Positions 40,195 to 48,752 of a DNA stretch of 64,000 bases are shown piece after piece (position 1 is the first letter of the stretch; the number at the start of each line of letters is the position of its first letter). The stretch covers positions 1 through 64,000 of the forward strand of contig JAUWHO010000035.1 of assembly GCA_030605835.1 (NCBI GenBank), given 5' to 3'. Both the position numbers and the translations under genes were made by a program. The DNA is from Candidatus Zixiibacteriota bacterium (GTDB lineage Bacteria; Zixibacteria; MSB-5A5; DG-27). Below the pieces are notes generated by a model. The model ran no database searches, was not told the origin of the DNA, and saw only the letters and a list, made by a program, of their open reading frames with translations.

Positions 40195-40710
40195 TCAGAC
40201 TTTTACTCCCTCTAAATCCAGTAGCATTCTCTTATACTTCAAGCCGCCGGAATAGCCACCGAGCTTCCCATCGGAGGCTAAAACCCGATGACAGGGGATG
40301 ATTATGGGAAGTGGGTTTTTTGCCATCACCTGACCTACGGCCCTGGCTCCCCCGGGACAACCGCAACTTCTCGCCAACTCCCCGTACGTGACCGTCTTCC
40401 CGTACGGTATCTTAGAGGTTTTCAGAAGCACCCGGCGGCTGAAAGGGGCTTTCTCTCGAAGATCCAATTTGACGTTGAACTTCTTTCTTCGACCCTGGAG
40501 GTATTCCTTCAACTGCCGGGATACCGTGTTGAGCTTGGGTCTATCCCTTGTGATTTCGGCACCGGGTTGGATCTTGTCCAACAGCCTCCGAGGATGCTTG
40601 CCTCTGACCGGGAATTGAATCCTGAAGAGCCCAGCTTCAGTGCTGGCGATCAATACCTCACCAAAGGTCCTTGTCCTCAGAATGTCGTAATAGACCTTTC
40701 CCCTCCTCAT
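40195..40710 (-). CDS. ogt: methylated-DNA-[protein]-cysteine S-methyltransferase
   Basis: A 171-residue suicide enzyme that removes O6-methyl groups from guanine. The active-site Cys is in IPCHRVLASDGKLGGYSGGL, preceded by the DNA-binding helix-turn-helix IPYGKTVTYGELARSCG and the arginine finger in GGARAVGQVM. The N-terminal half is shorter and poorly conserved, as usual. The ATG at 40710 suits the AAAGG upstream better than a GTG at 40719, which would touch it. It follows the nitrilase gene within 25 bases. Confidence 0.9.
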   Translation of the reverse strand: MRRGKVYYDILRTRTFGEVLIASTEAGLFRIQFPVRGKHPRRLLDKIQPGAEITRDRPKLNTVSRQLKEYLQGRRKKFNVKLDLREKAPFSRRVLLKTSKIPYGKTVTYGELARSCGCPGGARAVGQVMAKNPLPIIIPCHRVLASDGKLGGYSGGLKYKRMLLDLEGVKV

Positions 40711-40731
40711 TGCACACACCTTTCGCTTATC

Positions 40732-41541
40732 TCACTGTGGATATCTGTCTTTTCTCTCGAAGTCGAACTCCCAATCTGCAGGAGTCATTTCCGGAACCTC
40801 ACCTCTCCAGTTTTTCAGCATTCTTAGGTTCAGAGTCGCCGTTAGGATCTGTTTCTTGTCCTCGCGGGCAAAATCCACCCTCCTTATGACTCCCCAGGGA
40901 GCGGCGATTAGGCTTCGACCTTGAAGCCTTCGGTTCATGAGGTTTCCTGCGGCACATGTCTTCACAACATAGGCGCATGACTCGTGAGCGCCAGTGACGA
41001 AGATCTTCAGGTCGCGTTCCTTTTTGGCCTCCACCGTGTCGTCCTCTCTGAAGGGCGATGTGGTAGGGCAGAAAATGATCTGTGGCTTAAAAGCTCGCAT
41101 TTCCTTGAATATGCCGGGGATCAAGACGTCGGCGCAGATGAGCACACCCACTCTGACGCCGTCCAGCTCGAGAACCTGGAGGTCTTTCCCGGGAGAGATG
41201 CCGAACGTGGCCTCCCGGCCGAAGGGATTCCTCTTGCGGTAGAAACCGACCTCTGCGCCTTTCGAATAGATGAAACAGGTGTTGTGAAGCTTATCTTGAA
41301 CCTTTTCCACCATACTCCCCCCGATGACGACGCAATCCAAGCGTCGAGACAGATCCGCCAGCCACTCTTTGTTTTGCGCAGTCTGTTCTGCGGTCTCAAT
41401 CGGAGTGTTGACGTTCTCTCCAACGAAGAAATACTCAGGCAGACACATAAAATCGGGATTTTCCTTCTGTATTATCTCGAGATCATCTTCCGGAATCCCC
41501 TCTCCCGGCGCTTGCTGATATGAGATTACTTTTCTTTGCAT
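40732..41541 (-). CDS. carbon-nitrogen hydrolase (nitrilase superfamily)
   Basis: 269 residues. The Glu-Lys-Cys triad is visible: Glu in MCLPEYFF, Lys in YRKRNPFG and Cys in VLICADVLIPG. The superfamily hydrolyses nitriles, amides or carbamoyl groups; the substrate cannot be read from the sequence. The Cys motif ICADV replaces the common ICYD, so it falls outside the best-known amidase branches. It heads the minus-strand run ending in the LIM/DA1-like gene. Confidence 0.85.
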   Translation of the reverse strand: MQRKVISYQQAPGEGIPEDDLEIIQKENPDFMCLPEYFFVGENVNTPIETAEQTAQNKEWLADLSRRLDCVVIGGSMVEKVQDKLHNTCFIYSKGAEVGFYRKRNPFGREATFGISPGKDLQVLELDGVRVGVLICADVLIPGIFKEMRAFKPQIIFCPTTSPFREDDTVEAKKERDLKIFVTGAHESCAYVVKTCAAGNLMNRRLQGRSLIAAPWGVIRRVDFAREDKKQILTATLNLRMLKNWRGEVPEMTPADWEFDFERKDRYPQ

Positions 41542-41698
41542 GACTCTCGGAGTTGTTGCAAATACGACCTCCGCGACAAGTCAATATAGCCTAATCCTGT
41601 GGGGAAGTCGAGCTGATCGTCAGCGCTGTCGAGTGATGGACGTAGTCATTTGATAGCGGAATCGGCGAGAGGCGATTCATCGCGGTCGTGATTCAGTA

Positions 41699-42370
41699 TC
41701 ACTCTTCGATCTCAACCAACGTACCTATCTTCACCAGATCGAATAGCTCAATGACATCGTCGTTTTTCATTCTTATGCAACCGTGTGATGCCGGCTTTCC
41801 GATCAGTCCCTCTTCTGGTGTTCCGTGGAGATAGGTACAACGATGGCGTGAATCAATCCCTTCGCCCTTATTGACCCCGGGCTCTAATCCCTCCAGACAC
41901 ATTATGCGAGTGATCACAAAGTCCTGCTCCACGTCGGTGCTGTCGTGAGAGATTTTTGCGATTCTGCCGGTGCTTATGCGGGCTTTGAATATGGTGCCAA
42001 TTTTGACACCTTCGCCCACTTTCTCATAGATCCGGTGTGTCCCTGAAGGGGTCTTGTTACTCCCTTCCTTGTTGCCTATTCCATACTTGGAAGTAGAAAC
42101 AGGGTAGGTTCTGATAGCTTCCTCCTCTTTAACCACATAGAGTTTTTGCTGGGTGACCTCGACGATGAGCACCAATTCATCGGGTTTAAGCCGATATTGC
42201 GTTACGAGTTTTCTCAGGGGGCTTCTCCATTCTGAAAGCTCTTCCTGAGGAGCTGCATTTTTCATGGTATCTTTAGCCTCCCCGCTATGGTCAGACGTTG
42301 AGCAATCGTTAATGAGTAAGACCCAGAATAGGAAAGGGAATATCTTGAGCGACCGCAAACTGGAGATCAT
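41699..42370 (-). CDS. L,D-transpeptidase (YkuD family)
   Basis: 223 residues. An N-terminal hydrophobic signal with a Cys at its end (FLFWVLLINDCS), a poor lipobox, suggests export. The YkuD domain spans about 65-220: LIVEVTQQKLYVVKE at the start and the catalytic HG...SHGCIRM motif (YLHGTPEEGLIGKPASHGC in register). It should cross-link or modify peptidoglycan through a Cys nucleophile. It stands alone, on the minus strand, with 157 and 169 base gaps to its neighbours. Confidence 0.87.
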   Translation of the reverse strand: MISSLRSLKIFPFLFWVLLINDCSTSDHSGEAKDTMKNAAPQEELSEWRSPLRKLVTQYRLKPDELVLIVEVTQQKLYVVKEEEAIRTYPVSTSKYGIGNKEGSNKTPSGTHRIYEKVGEGVKIGTIFKARISTGRIAKISHDSTDVEQDFVITRIMCLEGLEPGVNKGEGIDSRHRCTYLHGTPEEGLIGKPASHGCIRMKNDDVIELFDLVKIGTLVEIEE

Positions 42371-42539
42371 AACACTCGTGTGGACGTGTCCCCCTCTCTA
42401 GAGTATAGAATGTTCTGATCTAACAGAGCCAAGTAACGGAAAGCTTTGGCTTGCCATGACTCTATTGCTGACTGCAGGGTTTTGGAAAGCTGAAGACCAT
42501 CCGGCTCGTATGAGTTTCCGCTACAACGCCACAGAAGTC

Positions 42540-43376
42540 TCACACGATTTTCTTGACCTCGATTTTGTCCTCGGTTTTCCCTAACTTGCAGATTTTCACT
42601 TCGAGATCGTGATCGAAAGCCAAAAGCCAGCCATCGTTAACGCAACGTTGGATAATCTCCTTTTTGCGCTCCATGGTCTCAAGAGGATTAAGGTCGACGC
42701 CGGCGATATAGGGTGCCTTAAGATGAGCGCTCATGGGAATGATATCAGCGGGACAGATGAGAATTTGGCCTCTGGACTCCACTATAATCGCCTGATGCCC
42801 GGGAGTGTGCCCCCCGGTTTTCCAGACTCTTATCCCCTTAGTGATTTCGACATCACCGTCGATGGTCTCCAACGTTCCGGTTTCTTGAAGCACTATCAAG
42901 TTGTCAGTGAGATAGGTGGCGGCAGTTCTCTCATTGGGGTGCGTGGCATCCTCCCACTCCTGCTTCTGAACGTAGTGTTTTGCCCTCGGGAACCTGAGAA
43001 CCTTCTCGCCATCGGCATCCAGCTTGATGGCGCCGGTGCAATGGTCTGCGTGAAGATGGGTGAAGACAACATCGCCGATGTCATCGGGCTTCAAGCCGTG
43101 CTTGGCTAGCTCGCTCTCCAGATTGGAGGAGCCCCTCTGGCCGTAGATTTTTCTCATCTTATCGTTCAGAGAGTCCCCCAAACCGGCATCAATCAGGACA
43201 TTTGCGTCGCCGGTCTTGACTAAGAGAAGATTGAGGTGCATCGTGATGAGGTTGTTCTCGTCAGCGGGGACAAGCCTCGACCACAGAATCTTGGGCACCA
43301 CCCCGAACATAGTCCCGCCATCGAGGTGGAAGACGTTTTCGAGTAAAGGGTAAACTTCGAAATCGCCCAATTTCAT
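42540..43376 (-). CDS. MBL-fold metallohydrolase
   Basis: 278 residues with the full zinc motif THLHADHCTG, a later His in TGGHTPGHQAIIV, the bridging Asp in ICPADIIP and the last His in FDHDLEV. It belongs to the quorum-quenching lactonase/ glyoxalase II-like branch by general pattern. It lies 36 bases after the acyl-CoA dehydrogenase gene and may be the last gene of the B12-mutase block, perhaps a thioester or lactone hydrolase; that is inference. Confidence 0.82.
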   Translation of the reverse strand: MKLGDFEVYPLLENVFHLDGGTMFGVVPKILWSRLVPADENNLITMHLNLLLVKTGDANVLIDAGLGDSLNDKMRKIYGQRGSSNLESELAKHGLKPDDIGDVVFTHLHADHCTGAIKLDADGEKVLRFPRAKHYVQKQEWEDATHPNERTAATYLTDNLIVLQETGTLETIDGDVEITKGIRVWKTGGHTPGHQAIIVESRGQILICPADIIPMSAHLKAPYIAGVDLNPLETMERKKEIIQRCVNDGWLLAFDHDLEVKICKLGKTEDKIEVKKIV

Positions 43377-43412
43377 CTTGTCAGCTCTTCTACCGTTGGA
43401 TATAGTGTCCGC

Positions 43413-44561
43413 TCACCTCAAAAGGCTGGAGGCGATAACCAGCCTCTGGATCTCGGAGGTGCCTTCGTAGATCTCAGTAACCCTCTGATCCCGGTAGAGC
43501 TTCCCGATTATGGAGAATTCCTCGATGAAACCGTAACCACCGTGAATCTGTAAGGCTTCGTCGACGCAGAAGTGGGCAGCCTCGGAGGCAAACAACTTGG
43601 CGTGGCAGGCCTCCAACGAGAAACGTTTGCCTTCGTCCTGGAGCACGGCGGCCTTGTATGTCAGAAGCCGGGCGGCCTCCACCTGGGTGGACATGTCCGC
43701 AATCTTCCACTGGATTGCCTGCAATTTGGCGATCGGCGAACCGAACTGCACCCTCTTTTTGGCGTAGCTTATGGATTCGTCCAGGGCTCTCTGACAAATT
43801 CCAACCCCTTGAGCGGCAACTCCGATCCGGGCTCCGTCCAGGGTCTGCATGGCGTAGCGGAAGCCCTTGCCGGGCTCACCCAAAAGGTTCTGCTTGGGGA
43901 CTTTCACATCCTTAAACCAGATTCTGCCGGTGGTGGCAGCCTTCATTCCCATCTTGTATTCCAGGGTTTTCTGCTCGATTCCGGGAGAATCCATATCCAC
44001 AATGATTGCGGAAACTTTATCTCTGACGCCCTCCTCCTGGATTCGGCAGAAGACCACCCCGGTGTCGCAGACATCGCCGTGCATGATGAATATTTTCTCA
44101 CCGTTGAGGATATAGTGGTCACCCTCTGGCACCGCTGAGGCTTTCTGGTTGGCGGCATCGGAGCCGGCTTCCGGTTCCGTCAAAACGAAAGATAGAACCG
44201 TCTCTCCCTTTGCCGCCGGGGGAAGATACTTCTTCTTTTGCTCCTCATTCCCGAAGGCGATAATAGGATAGGCGGCCAGCTCTTGCACCGCTGCCAGAAG
44301 GCAGGTCGGCGGATCGTAGTATGCTAACTCCTCCATGAGGGTGGCATACTCCAAGTTGCTGTACCCACCCCCACCATATTCTTTTGGAAAGGCGTACCCG
44401 ATGAATCCAGCATCTCCCAGCTTCTTGAAGAAATCCTTGGGGAAAACCTGAGGTTCCGGTCGTCGGTCTAAGTCCTTCGCTACCGGAACAACCTCTTTTT
44501 CGCAGAATTCTTTCGCCTTCTCGCGGGCTGCTTCTTGTTTGGGGTCGATATTGTATGGCAT
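43413..44561 (-). CDS. acyl-CoA dehydrogenase
   Basis: A 382-residue flavoenzyme that makes the alpha-beta double bond in acyl-CoA thioesters. Family signatures: FVLTEPEAGSDAANQKASA in the substrate/FAD region, GRIWFKDVKVPKQNLLGEPG in the middle, RVQFGSPIAKLQAIQWKIAD and the C-terminal YRDQRVTEIYEGTSEIQRLV with the catalytic-base Glu region. Length is typical of short/branched-chain types. GGAGGAG precedes the ATG. With the isobutyryl-CoA-type mutase genes upstream, butyryl-CoA or isobutyryl-CoA are likely substrates. Confidence 0.92.
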   Translation of the reverse strand: MPYNIDPKQEAAREKAKEFCEKEVVPVAKDLDRRPEPQVFPKDFFKKLGDAGFIGYAFPKEYGGGGYSNLEYATLMEELAYYDPPTCLLAAVQELAAYPIIAFGNEEQKKKYLPPAAKGETVLSFVLTEPEAGSDAANQKASAVPEGDHYILNGEKIFIMHGDVCDTGVVFCRIQEEGVRDKVSAIIVDMDSPGIEQKTLEYKMGMKAATTGRIWFKDVKVPKQNLLGEPGKGFRYAMQTLDGARIGVAAQGVGICQRALDESISYAKKRVQFGSPIAKLQAIQWKIADMSTQVEAARLLTYKAAVLQDEGKRFSLEACHAKLFASEAAHFCVDEALQIHGGYGFIEEFSIIGKLYRDQRVTEIYEGTSEIQRLVIASSLLR

Positions 44562-44759
44562 TTCTCCTCCGTATAGATCTTAATTTGAAACTGCTTTCAA
44601 TCAAAGACGCCCTGCCGTAGCTCTCCGGCATCTAAGCGAGAAAGCTAAAGATAGTCTCCGGCTTGGACTTCCACAAAATATTGAGGGGAGCTAAGAATGG
44701 CAAGAGTATTCGTGGGGCTCGGCGGGGATATCCGACCGCGCCAAAACAAGAGAGGTCGC

Positions 44760-45179
44760 TCAGAAGACCTTCTCTTCCTTGCGGCGACCTGGTATGGTCT
44801 TTTTGAGATAGTCGATAATCTCCCTGGTGGAGGCGCCAGGGGTGTACAGTTTACCGACCCCCATAGCTTCAAGCTCTTCTATATCCTTCTCTGGGATAAT
44901 GCCGCCTCCGAAAACGAGAATGCGGCCGGCTCCCTTTCGCTTCAAGAGGTCCAGAACTGCCGGGAAAAGGGTCATGTGCGCCCCGGAGAGGATGCTCAAC
45001 CCGATGGCGTCGACATCCTCCTGGATGGAGGCTGCCACTATCATCTCTGGGGTCTGCCTCAGACCGGTGTAGATGACCTCCATGCCGGCATCCCGCAGGG
45101 CGGAGGCGACCACCTTTATGCCACGGTCGTGCCCATCCAACCCCGGTTTGGCTAAAAGTATGCGGAATTTCTTCTGCAT
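44760..45179 (-). CDS. icmB: B12-binding small subunit of an acyl-CoA mutase
   Basis: 139 residues making up the cobalamin-binding domain alone. The cobalt-ligand motif [13 protein letters not shown] (D-x-H-x-x-G) is present, followed by the Ser-Leu loop ([10 protein letters not shown]) and the GG loop (VFGGGIIP). It pairs with the large subunit at 45942-47702 to form a coenzyme-B12 mutase. The gene name follows the active-site reading of the large subunit; the small subunit by itself would also fit methylmalonyl-CoA mutase. A lipoprotein gene is inserted between the two. Confidence 0.85.
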   Translation of the reverse strand: MQKKFRILLAKPGLDGHDRGIKVVASALRDAGMEVIYTGLRQTPEMIVAASIQEDVDAIGLSILSGAHMTLFPAVLDLLKRKGAGRILVFGGGIIPEKDIEELEAMGVGKLYTPGASTREIIDYLKKTIPGRRKEEKVF

Positions 45180-45360
45180 CCATTTCTCCGTCGAAATCTA
45201 TCTTCTGGGTGAATTTACAGCTAAACGCTTACATCAACGTATCTGACAGTGGGCCTCCGAATCTGTGACTGTTGCTGTGTCACCTCTCATTTCACAATAT
45301 CCGAAGTATCTCCTTCGCTGACCGCAACAACAACGGGAAGCAACGATCACAACTTACCAA

Positions 45361-45774
45361 TCACTGCGGGCCTACCGATATATGACCTCCACTTTTCACC
45401 ACAATACCCATATTGCCGTTAACGGTGGCGTCAGCGATGCCATCGAAAAGCGGGTTTTCTGGGTCATCAGGGTCGTTCTCCTGGGAACGATAGCTGACCG
45501 AGACGACATCGCCTCCCTTGAAGAGGTAAGTCTGAGCTGGATCCAGCAGACTCTTGAAGGTATAGTCAGATCCGGGGAAGAGGGTGCTGTTCAAGACTTG
45601 CGGGGCGCTGTCGCTACCTCTCTGGTGGGTGTAGCTGGAGATTAGGATCACGACCCCGGAGCTGTTCCGCATCATCACTTTACCGTTTCTTTTTTCCTCA
45701 GTAGAGGTGGGATTCTGACAATAGCAGATCGCCAGAGCCAACACCATTAGAAATGTAAGAACATTTCTTTTCAT
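45361..45774 (-). CDS. putative lipoprotein
   Basis: 137 residues. A signal (MKRNVLTFLMVLALAICYC) with Cys residues at its end suggests a lipid anchor. The mature part is beta-rich with many Ser/Asn (VVILISSYTHQRGSDSAPQV, SLLDPAQTYLFKGGDVVSVS). I do not recognise the family; transthyretin-like or small Ig-like folds are possible. GGAG lies 7 bases before the ATG and is partly enclosed in the hairpin of the repeat at 45781-45810. It interrupts the mutase subunit genes and probably has no part in their work. Confidence 0.6.
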   Translation of the reverse strand: MKRNVLTFLMVLALAICYCQNPTSTEEKRNGKVMMRNSSGVVILISSYTHQRGSDSAPQVLNSTLFPGSDYTFKSLLDPAQTYLFKGGDVVSVSYRSQENDPDDPENPLFDGIADATVNGNMGIVVKSGGHISVGPQ

Positions 45775-45780
45775 ATGAGG

Positions 45781-45937
45781 TCTCCAGGTTGAGACAACCT
45801 GGGCTACGTCTCTTCTTTTTGATCTATCGGGGCGGATAAATTCCGCCCCCTACGGCTCTTTCTATTTTCCCCTGCCTACTATCTACTACCTCCTGTCTGC
45901 TATAAACTCTCCAGGTTGAGACAACCTGGGCTACGTC
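45781..45937. repeat. hairpin cluster with a 30-bp direct repeat
   Basis: The hairpin CCAGGTTG-AGA-CAACCTGG occurs at 45784-45802 and 45911-45929, each within a 30-base identical unit (45781-45810 and 45908-45937). Between them lies another hairpin, GGGGCGGA / TCCGCCCC (45829-45849). They fill the gap between the mutase large-subunit gene and the lipoprotein gene. Confidence 0.75.
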
Positions 45938-45941
45938 CACT

Positions 45942-47702
45942 TCAAAAGATGGGTGGTTCGGTATATTCGCCGAAGACCGATTTTAGCACCTCCACGATCT
46001 CCCCCTCGGTGGCATAGGAGCGGACACACTCCAACAACACGGGCATGTGGTTATCATTTCCCCGGACGGCTTTCTTTAGCTCCGCCAGGGTGCGTTTGAC
46101 CTTGTCGTTATCTCTACTCTGGCGAACCTCCTTGAGCGCTTGACACTGTTCCCTCTCGACCCGCTCGTCAATCTCTAAGAGGGGGATTTCTACTTCCTCC
46201 CCTTCGATCACGTAATCGTTGACCCCAACGATGATCCGCTCCTTCTTCTCGATCTCCCTCTGATAGCGATAAGCGCTATCGGCGATCTCCCGCTGGAAGT
46301 AACCCTGCTCGATGCATCTTAACACCCCACCTCGCTTATCAATCTCCTCGAAATATCTCTCGGCCTGCCCTTCCAATCGGTCGGTGAGGGCCTCGAGGTA
46401 GTATGAACCTGCCAGAGGGTCGATGGTATTGGCGGCTCCGATCTCGTGGGAGATTATCTGCTGCGAGCGAAGGGCGATGGTCACCGCCTTCTCGGAGGGG
46501 AGGGCCAAGGTTTCGTCCATACTGTTGGTGTGCAGGGATTGAGTCCCTCCCAAAACCCCCGCCAACGCTTCGAAGGCGGTGCGAACGATGTTGTTTTCGG
46601 GCTGCTGGGCGGTCATGGAACAGCCGGCAGTCTGGGTGTGGAACCTCAAAAGCCAGGAGGCCTCCTTCTTGGCCTTATACCTCTCTCGCATGTGCCGGGC
46701 CCAGATTCTCCGAGCAGCTCGGTATTTGGCGATCTCCTCGAAAAGATCCAGGTGGGCGTTGAAGAAATACGACAATCGAGGCGCAAAGGTATCGACCTCC
46801 ATGCCGGCCTTAATCCCCGCCTCCACGTATGCGAAACCATCAGCCAAGGTGAAGGCCAGCTCCTGAGCCGCAGTCGCCCCCGCCTCCCGGATGTGATAAC
46901 CGGAGATGGAGATGGTGTTCCACTTGGGGACATGCTCGGCACAGAACTCCATTATGTCGGTGATTAATCGCATCGACGGTTCGGGGGGATAGATCCATTC
47001 CTTCTGGGCGATATACTCCTTGAGGATGTCGTTCTGCAGAGTTCCGGTCAGCTTCTCAGAGGCCACCCCCTGCTTTTCTCCCACCACCACATACATCGCC
47101 AAAAGGATCGAAGAGGGGGCATTAATGGTCATGGAGGTGGAGATTCTGTCGAGGCAAATGCCATCGAAGATGATCTCCATGTCTTTCAGGGAGTCGACCG
47201 CAACTCCGCATTTACCGACCTCCCCTTTACTCCGAGGGTGGTCGGAATCGTAACCCATCAGAGTGGGAAGGTCGAAGGCCACCGAGAGCCCGGTCTGGCC
47301 CTGCTTCAAGAGGTAGTGATATCTCTGGTTAGTCTCCCTGGGGGTGGCGAATCCCGAAAACTGGCGCATGGTCCAGATTCTCCCCCGATACATGGTCGGG
47401 TGAACTCCGCGAGTGTATGGATATTGCCCTGGAAAGCCGAGCTTATCTACATATTTAGGTCCGATCCTTTCCACCTCGCCGGAGTCCAGGGGAGTGTATA
47501 GAGGCTTGACCTCCTCCATGGAGACGGTGGTGAACTTGCGCTTTTCTTTCCTGCCGGTTCCCTTAAAAGACTCCTCCCACTGGCGATGAGCCTGCTTGAA
47601 GTTGCGGTTCTTCTCTTCTATGACCTCAGAGCCGAGGTCCCCCTCACCGGCGGCGAGAGGTTTACCTTCTACCGACAAGCTCGATTTCGGGTTCCTTTTC
47701 AT
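45942..47702 (-). CDS. icmA: coenzyme B12-dependent acyl-CoA mutase large subunit, isobutyryl-CoA mutase-like
   Basis: 586 residues of the methylmalonyl-CoA mutase family barrel, without a B12 domain. Family signatures are [28 protein letters not shown] and [12 protein letters not shown]. Aligned without gaps to Propionibacterium MCM, the residue for Tyr89 is Phe115 (RQFSGF) and that for Arg207 is Gln233 ([10 protein letters not shown]); His270 matches His244. Phe plus Gln is the known signature of isobutyryl-CoA mutase, which interconverts isobutyryl- and butyryl-CoA, whereas Arg is needed to bind the methylmalonyl carboxylate. The MeaB chaperone gene is 38 bases upstream and acyl-CoA dehydrogenase downstream, in agreement with branched-chain or fatty-acid metabolism. 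Most automatic annotation would call it mutA. Confidence 0.85.
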   Translation of the reverse strand: MKRNPKSSLSVEGKPLAAGEGDLGSEVIEEKNRNFKQAHRQWEESFKGTGRKEKRKFTTVSMEEVKPLYTPLDSGEVERIGPKYVDKLGFPGQYPYTRGVHPTMYRGRIWTMRQFSGFATPRETNQRYHYLLKQGQTGLSVAFDLPTLMGYDSDHPRSKGEVGKCGVAVDSLKDMEIIFDGICLDRISTSMTINAPSSILLAMYVVVGEKQGVASEKLTGTLQNDILKEYIAQKEWIYPPEPSMRLITDIMEFCAEHVPKWNTISISGYHIREAGATAAQELAFTLADGFAYVEAGIKAGMEVDTFAPRLSYFFNAHLDLFEEIAKYRAARRIWARHMRERYKAKKEASWLLRFHTQTAGCSMTAQQPENNIVRTAFEALAGVLGGTQSLHTNSMDETLALPSEKAVTIALRSQQIISHEIGAANTIDPLAGSYYLEALTDRLEGQAERYFEEIDKRGGVLRCIEQGYFQREIADSAYRYQREIEKKERIIVGVNDYVIEGEEVEIPLLEIDERVEREQCQALKEVRQSRDNDKVKRTLAELKKAVRGNDNHMPVLLECVRSYATEGEIVEVLKSVFGEYTEPPIF

Positions 47703-47740
47703 TGCAGAATACCTCTATCAAATACTAACGTCTGAAAACG

Positions 47741-48688
47741 TTAGTTGTCCCTCACCTCGATTCTCGAGAAAACCTCCCTGCCCGAAGAGTAGGGGTCCTT
47801 TTCCCCTCTATAAATCTCCTCGATCAAAGATTCCAGCCTCGGAGAGGGCAGCAATCGAGTGAGCATCAACTCCTGAAACTGCCGGCTGACGATTCTGGAG
47901 AGCTCGGTGCGAATTTGGTTCTTCCGATGCTTCTCGTAGACGGGATGGGAGCTGATGTAGCTTTGATGTTGGATGATCTTCTCTAGAAGGGCCTCCGTGC
48001 CGACGTTGTTTACGGCCTCGGTCGCCACCACCGGTATTCCCCAGCCGTCCTGGTTCCCCCTGATCTCTAAAACCATCTCCAACTCGGAAAGTAATCTCCC
48101 CGCTCCCAGGCGGTCGGATTTGTTCACCACGAAAATGTCCCCGATCTCCATCAATCCCGCCTTCATCATCTGAACGGAATCCCCGAATTCGGGAACCAAT
48201 ACGACCACGGTGGTGTCGCAGAGGTCGGCGACGTCCAACTCCGCCTGCCCCACCCCCACGGTCTCAATCAGAATATACTCCTTCCCGAAGGCGTCCAAAA
48301 CTAAGGTGACCTCGCTGGTGGTTTGAGCCAAACCTCCGGTGGAACCCCGGGTGGCCATGCTTCTGATGAAGACGTTGGGAAGAAGCGATATGTCCTGCAT
48401 CCTGATGCGGTCCCCCAAAAGGGCCCCGCCGGTGAAGGGGCTGGTGGGGTCCACCGCAATGATGCCCAGTTCCTTATCCCCGGCGGCCAGCTTTGAGGAT
48501 ATCTTGTCGGCGATGGTGCTTTTGCCGGCTCCCGGAGGTCCCGTGATTCCGATTTTGTAAGCTTTGCCGGCGTGGGGATAGAGTCGGCCCAAAAGCTTCT
48601 GATAACCCGGCTCTTGATTCTCGATGTAGGAGATCACTTTCGATAGCGCCACCCCGTCCTTCTGAAAGAATCTGTCGAGCAAAGACAT
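47741..48688 (-). CDS. meaB: MeaB/ArgK-type G-protein chaperone of B12 mutases
   Basis: A 315-residue GTPase of the G3E group that loads and protects B12 mutases. Walker A GITGPPGAGKSTIADKI, switch region DPTSPFTGGALLGDRIRM, the Glu/Gly motif IETVGVGQAE and the specificity motif NKSD are all present. It lies immediately upstream of the mutase large subunit (38-base gap) and serves it directly. Confidence 0.92.
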   Translation of the reverse strand: MSLLDRFFQKDGVALSKVISYIENQEPGYQKLLGRLYPHAGKAYKIGITGPPGAGKSTIADKISSKLAAGDKELGIIAVDPTSPFTGGALLGDRIRMQDISLLPNVFIRSMATRGSTGGLAQTTSEVTLVLDAFGKEYILIETVGVGQAELDVADLCDTTVVVLVPEFGDSVQMMKAGLMEIGDIFVVNKSDRLGAGRLLSELEMVLEIRGNQDGWGIPVVATEAVNNVGTEALLEKIIQHQSYISSHPVYEKHRKNQIRTELSRIVSRQFQELMLTRLLPSPRLESLIEEIYRGEKDPYSSGREVFSRIEVRDN

Positions 48689-48752
48689 CTTTGCGCTGCA
48701 TTATGGAGAAGCCCAAGAGAGGCTTAAACCTCCTCGTCTCCTCATTGGAAGT

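Noticed and set aside
45942-47702. Call as methylmalonyl-CoA mutase (mutA)
   Set aside because: Both diagnostic residues (Tyr89, Arg207) are replaced by Phe and Gln, as in isobutyryl-CoA mutase.
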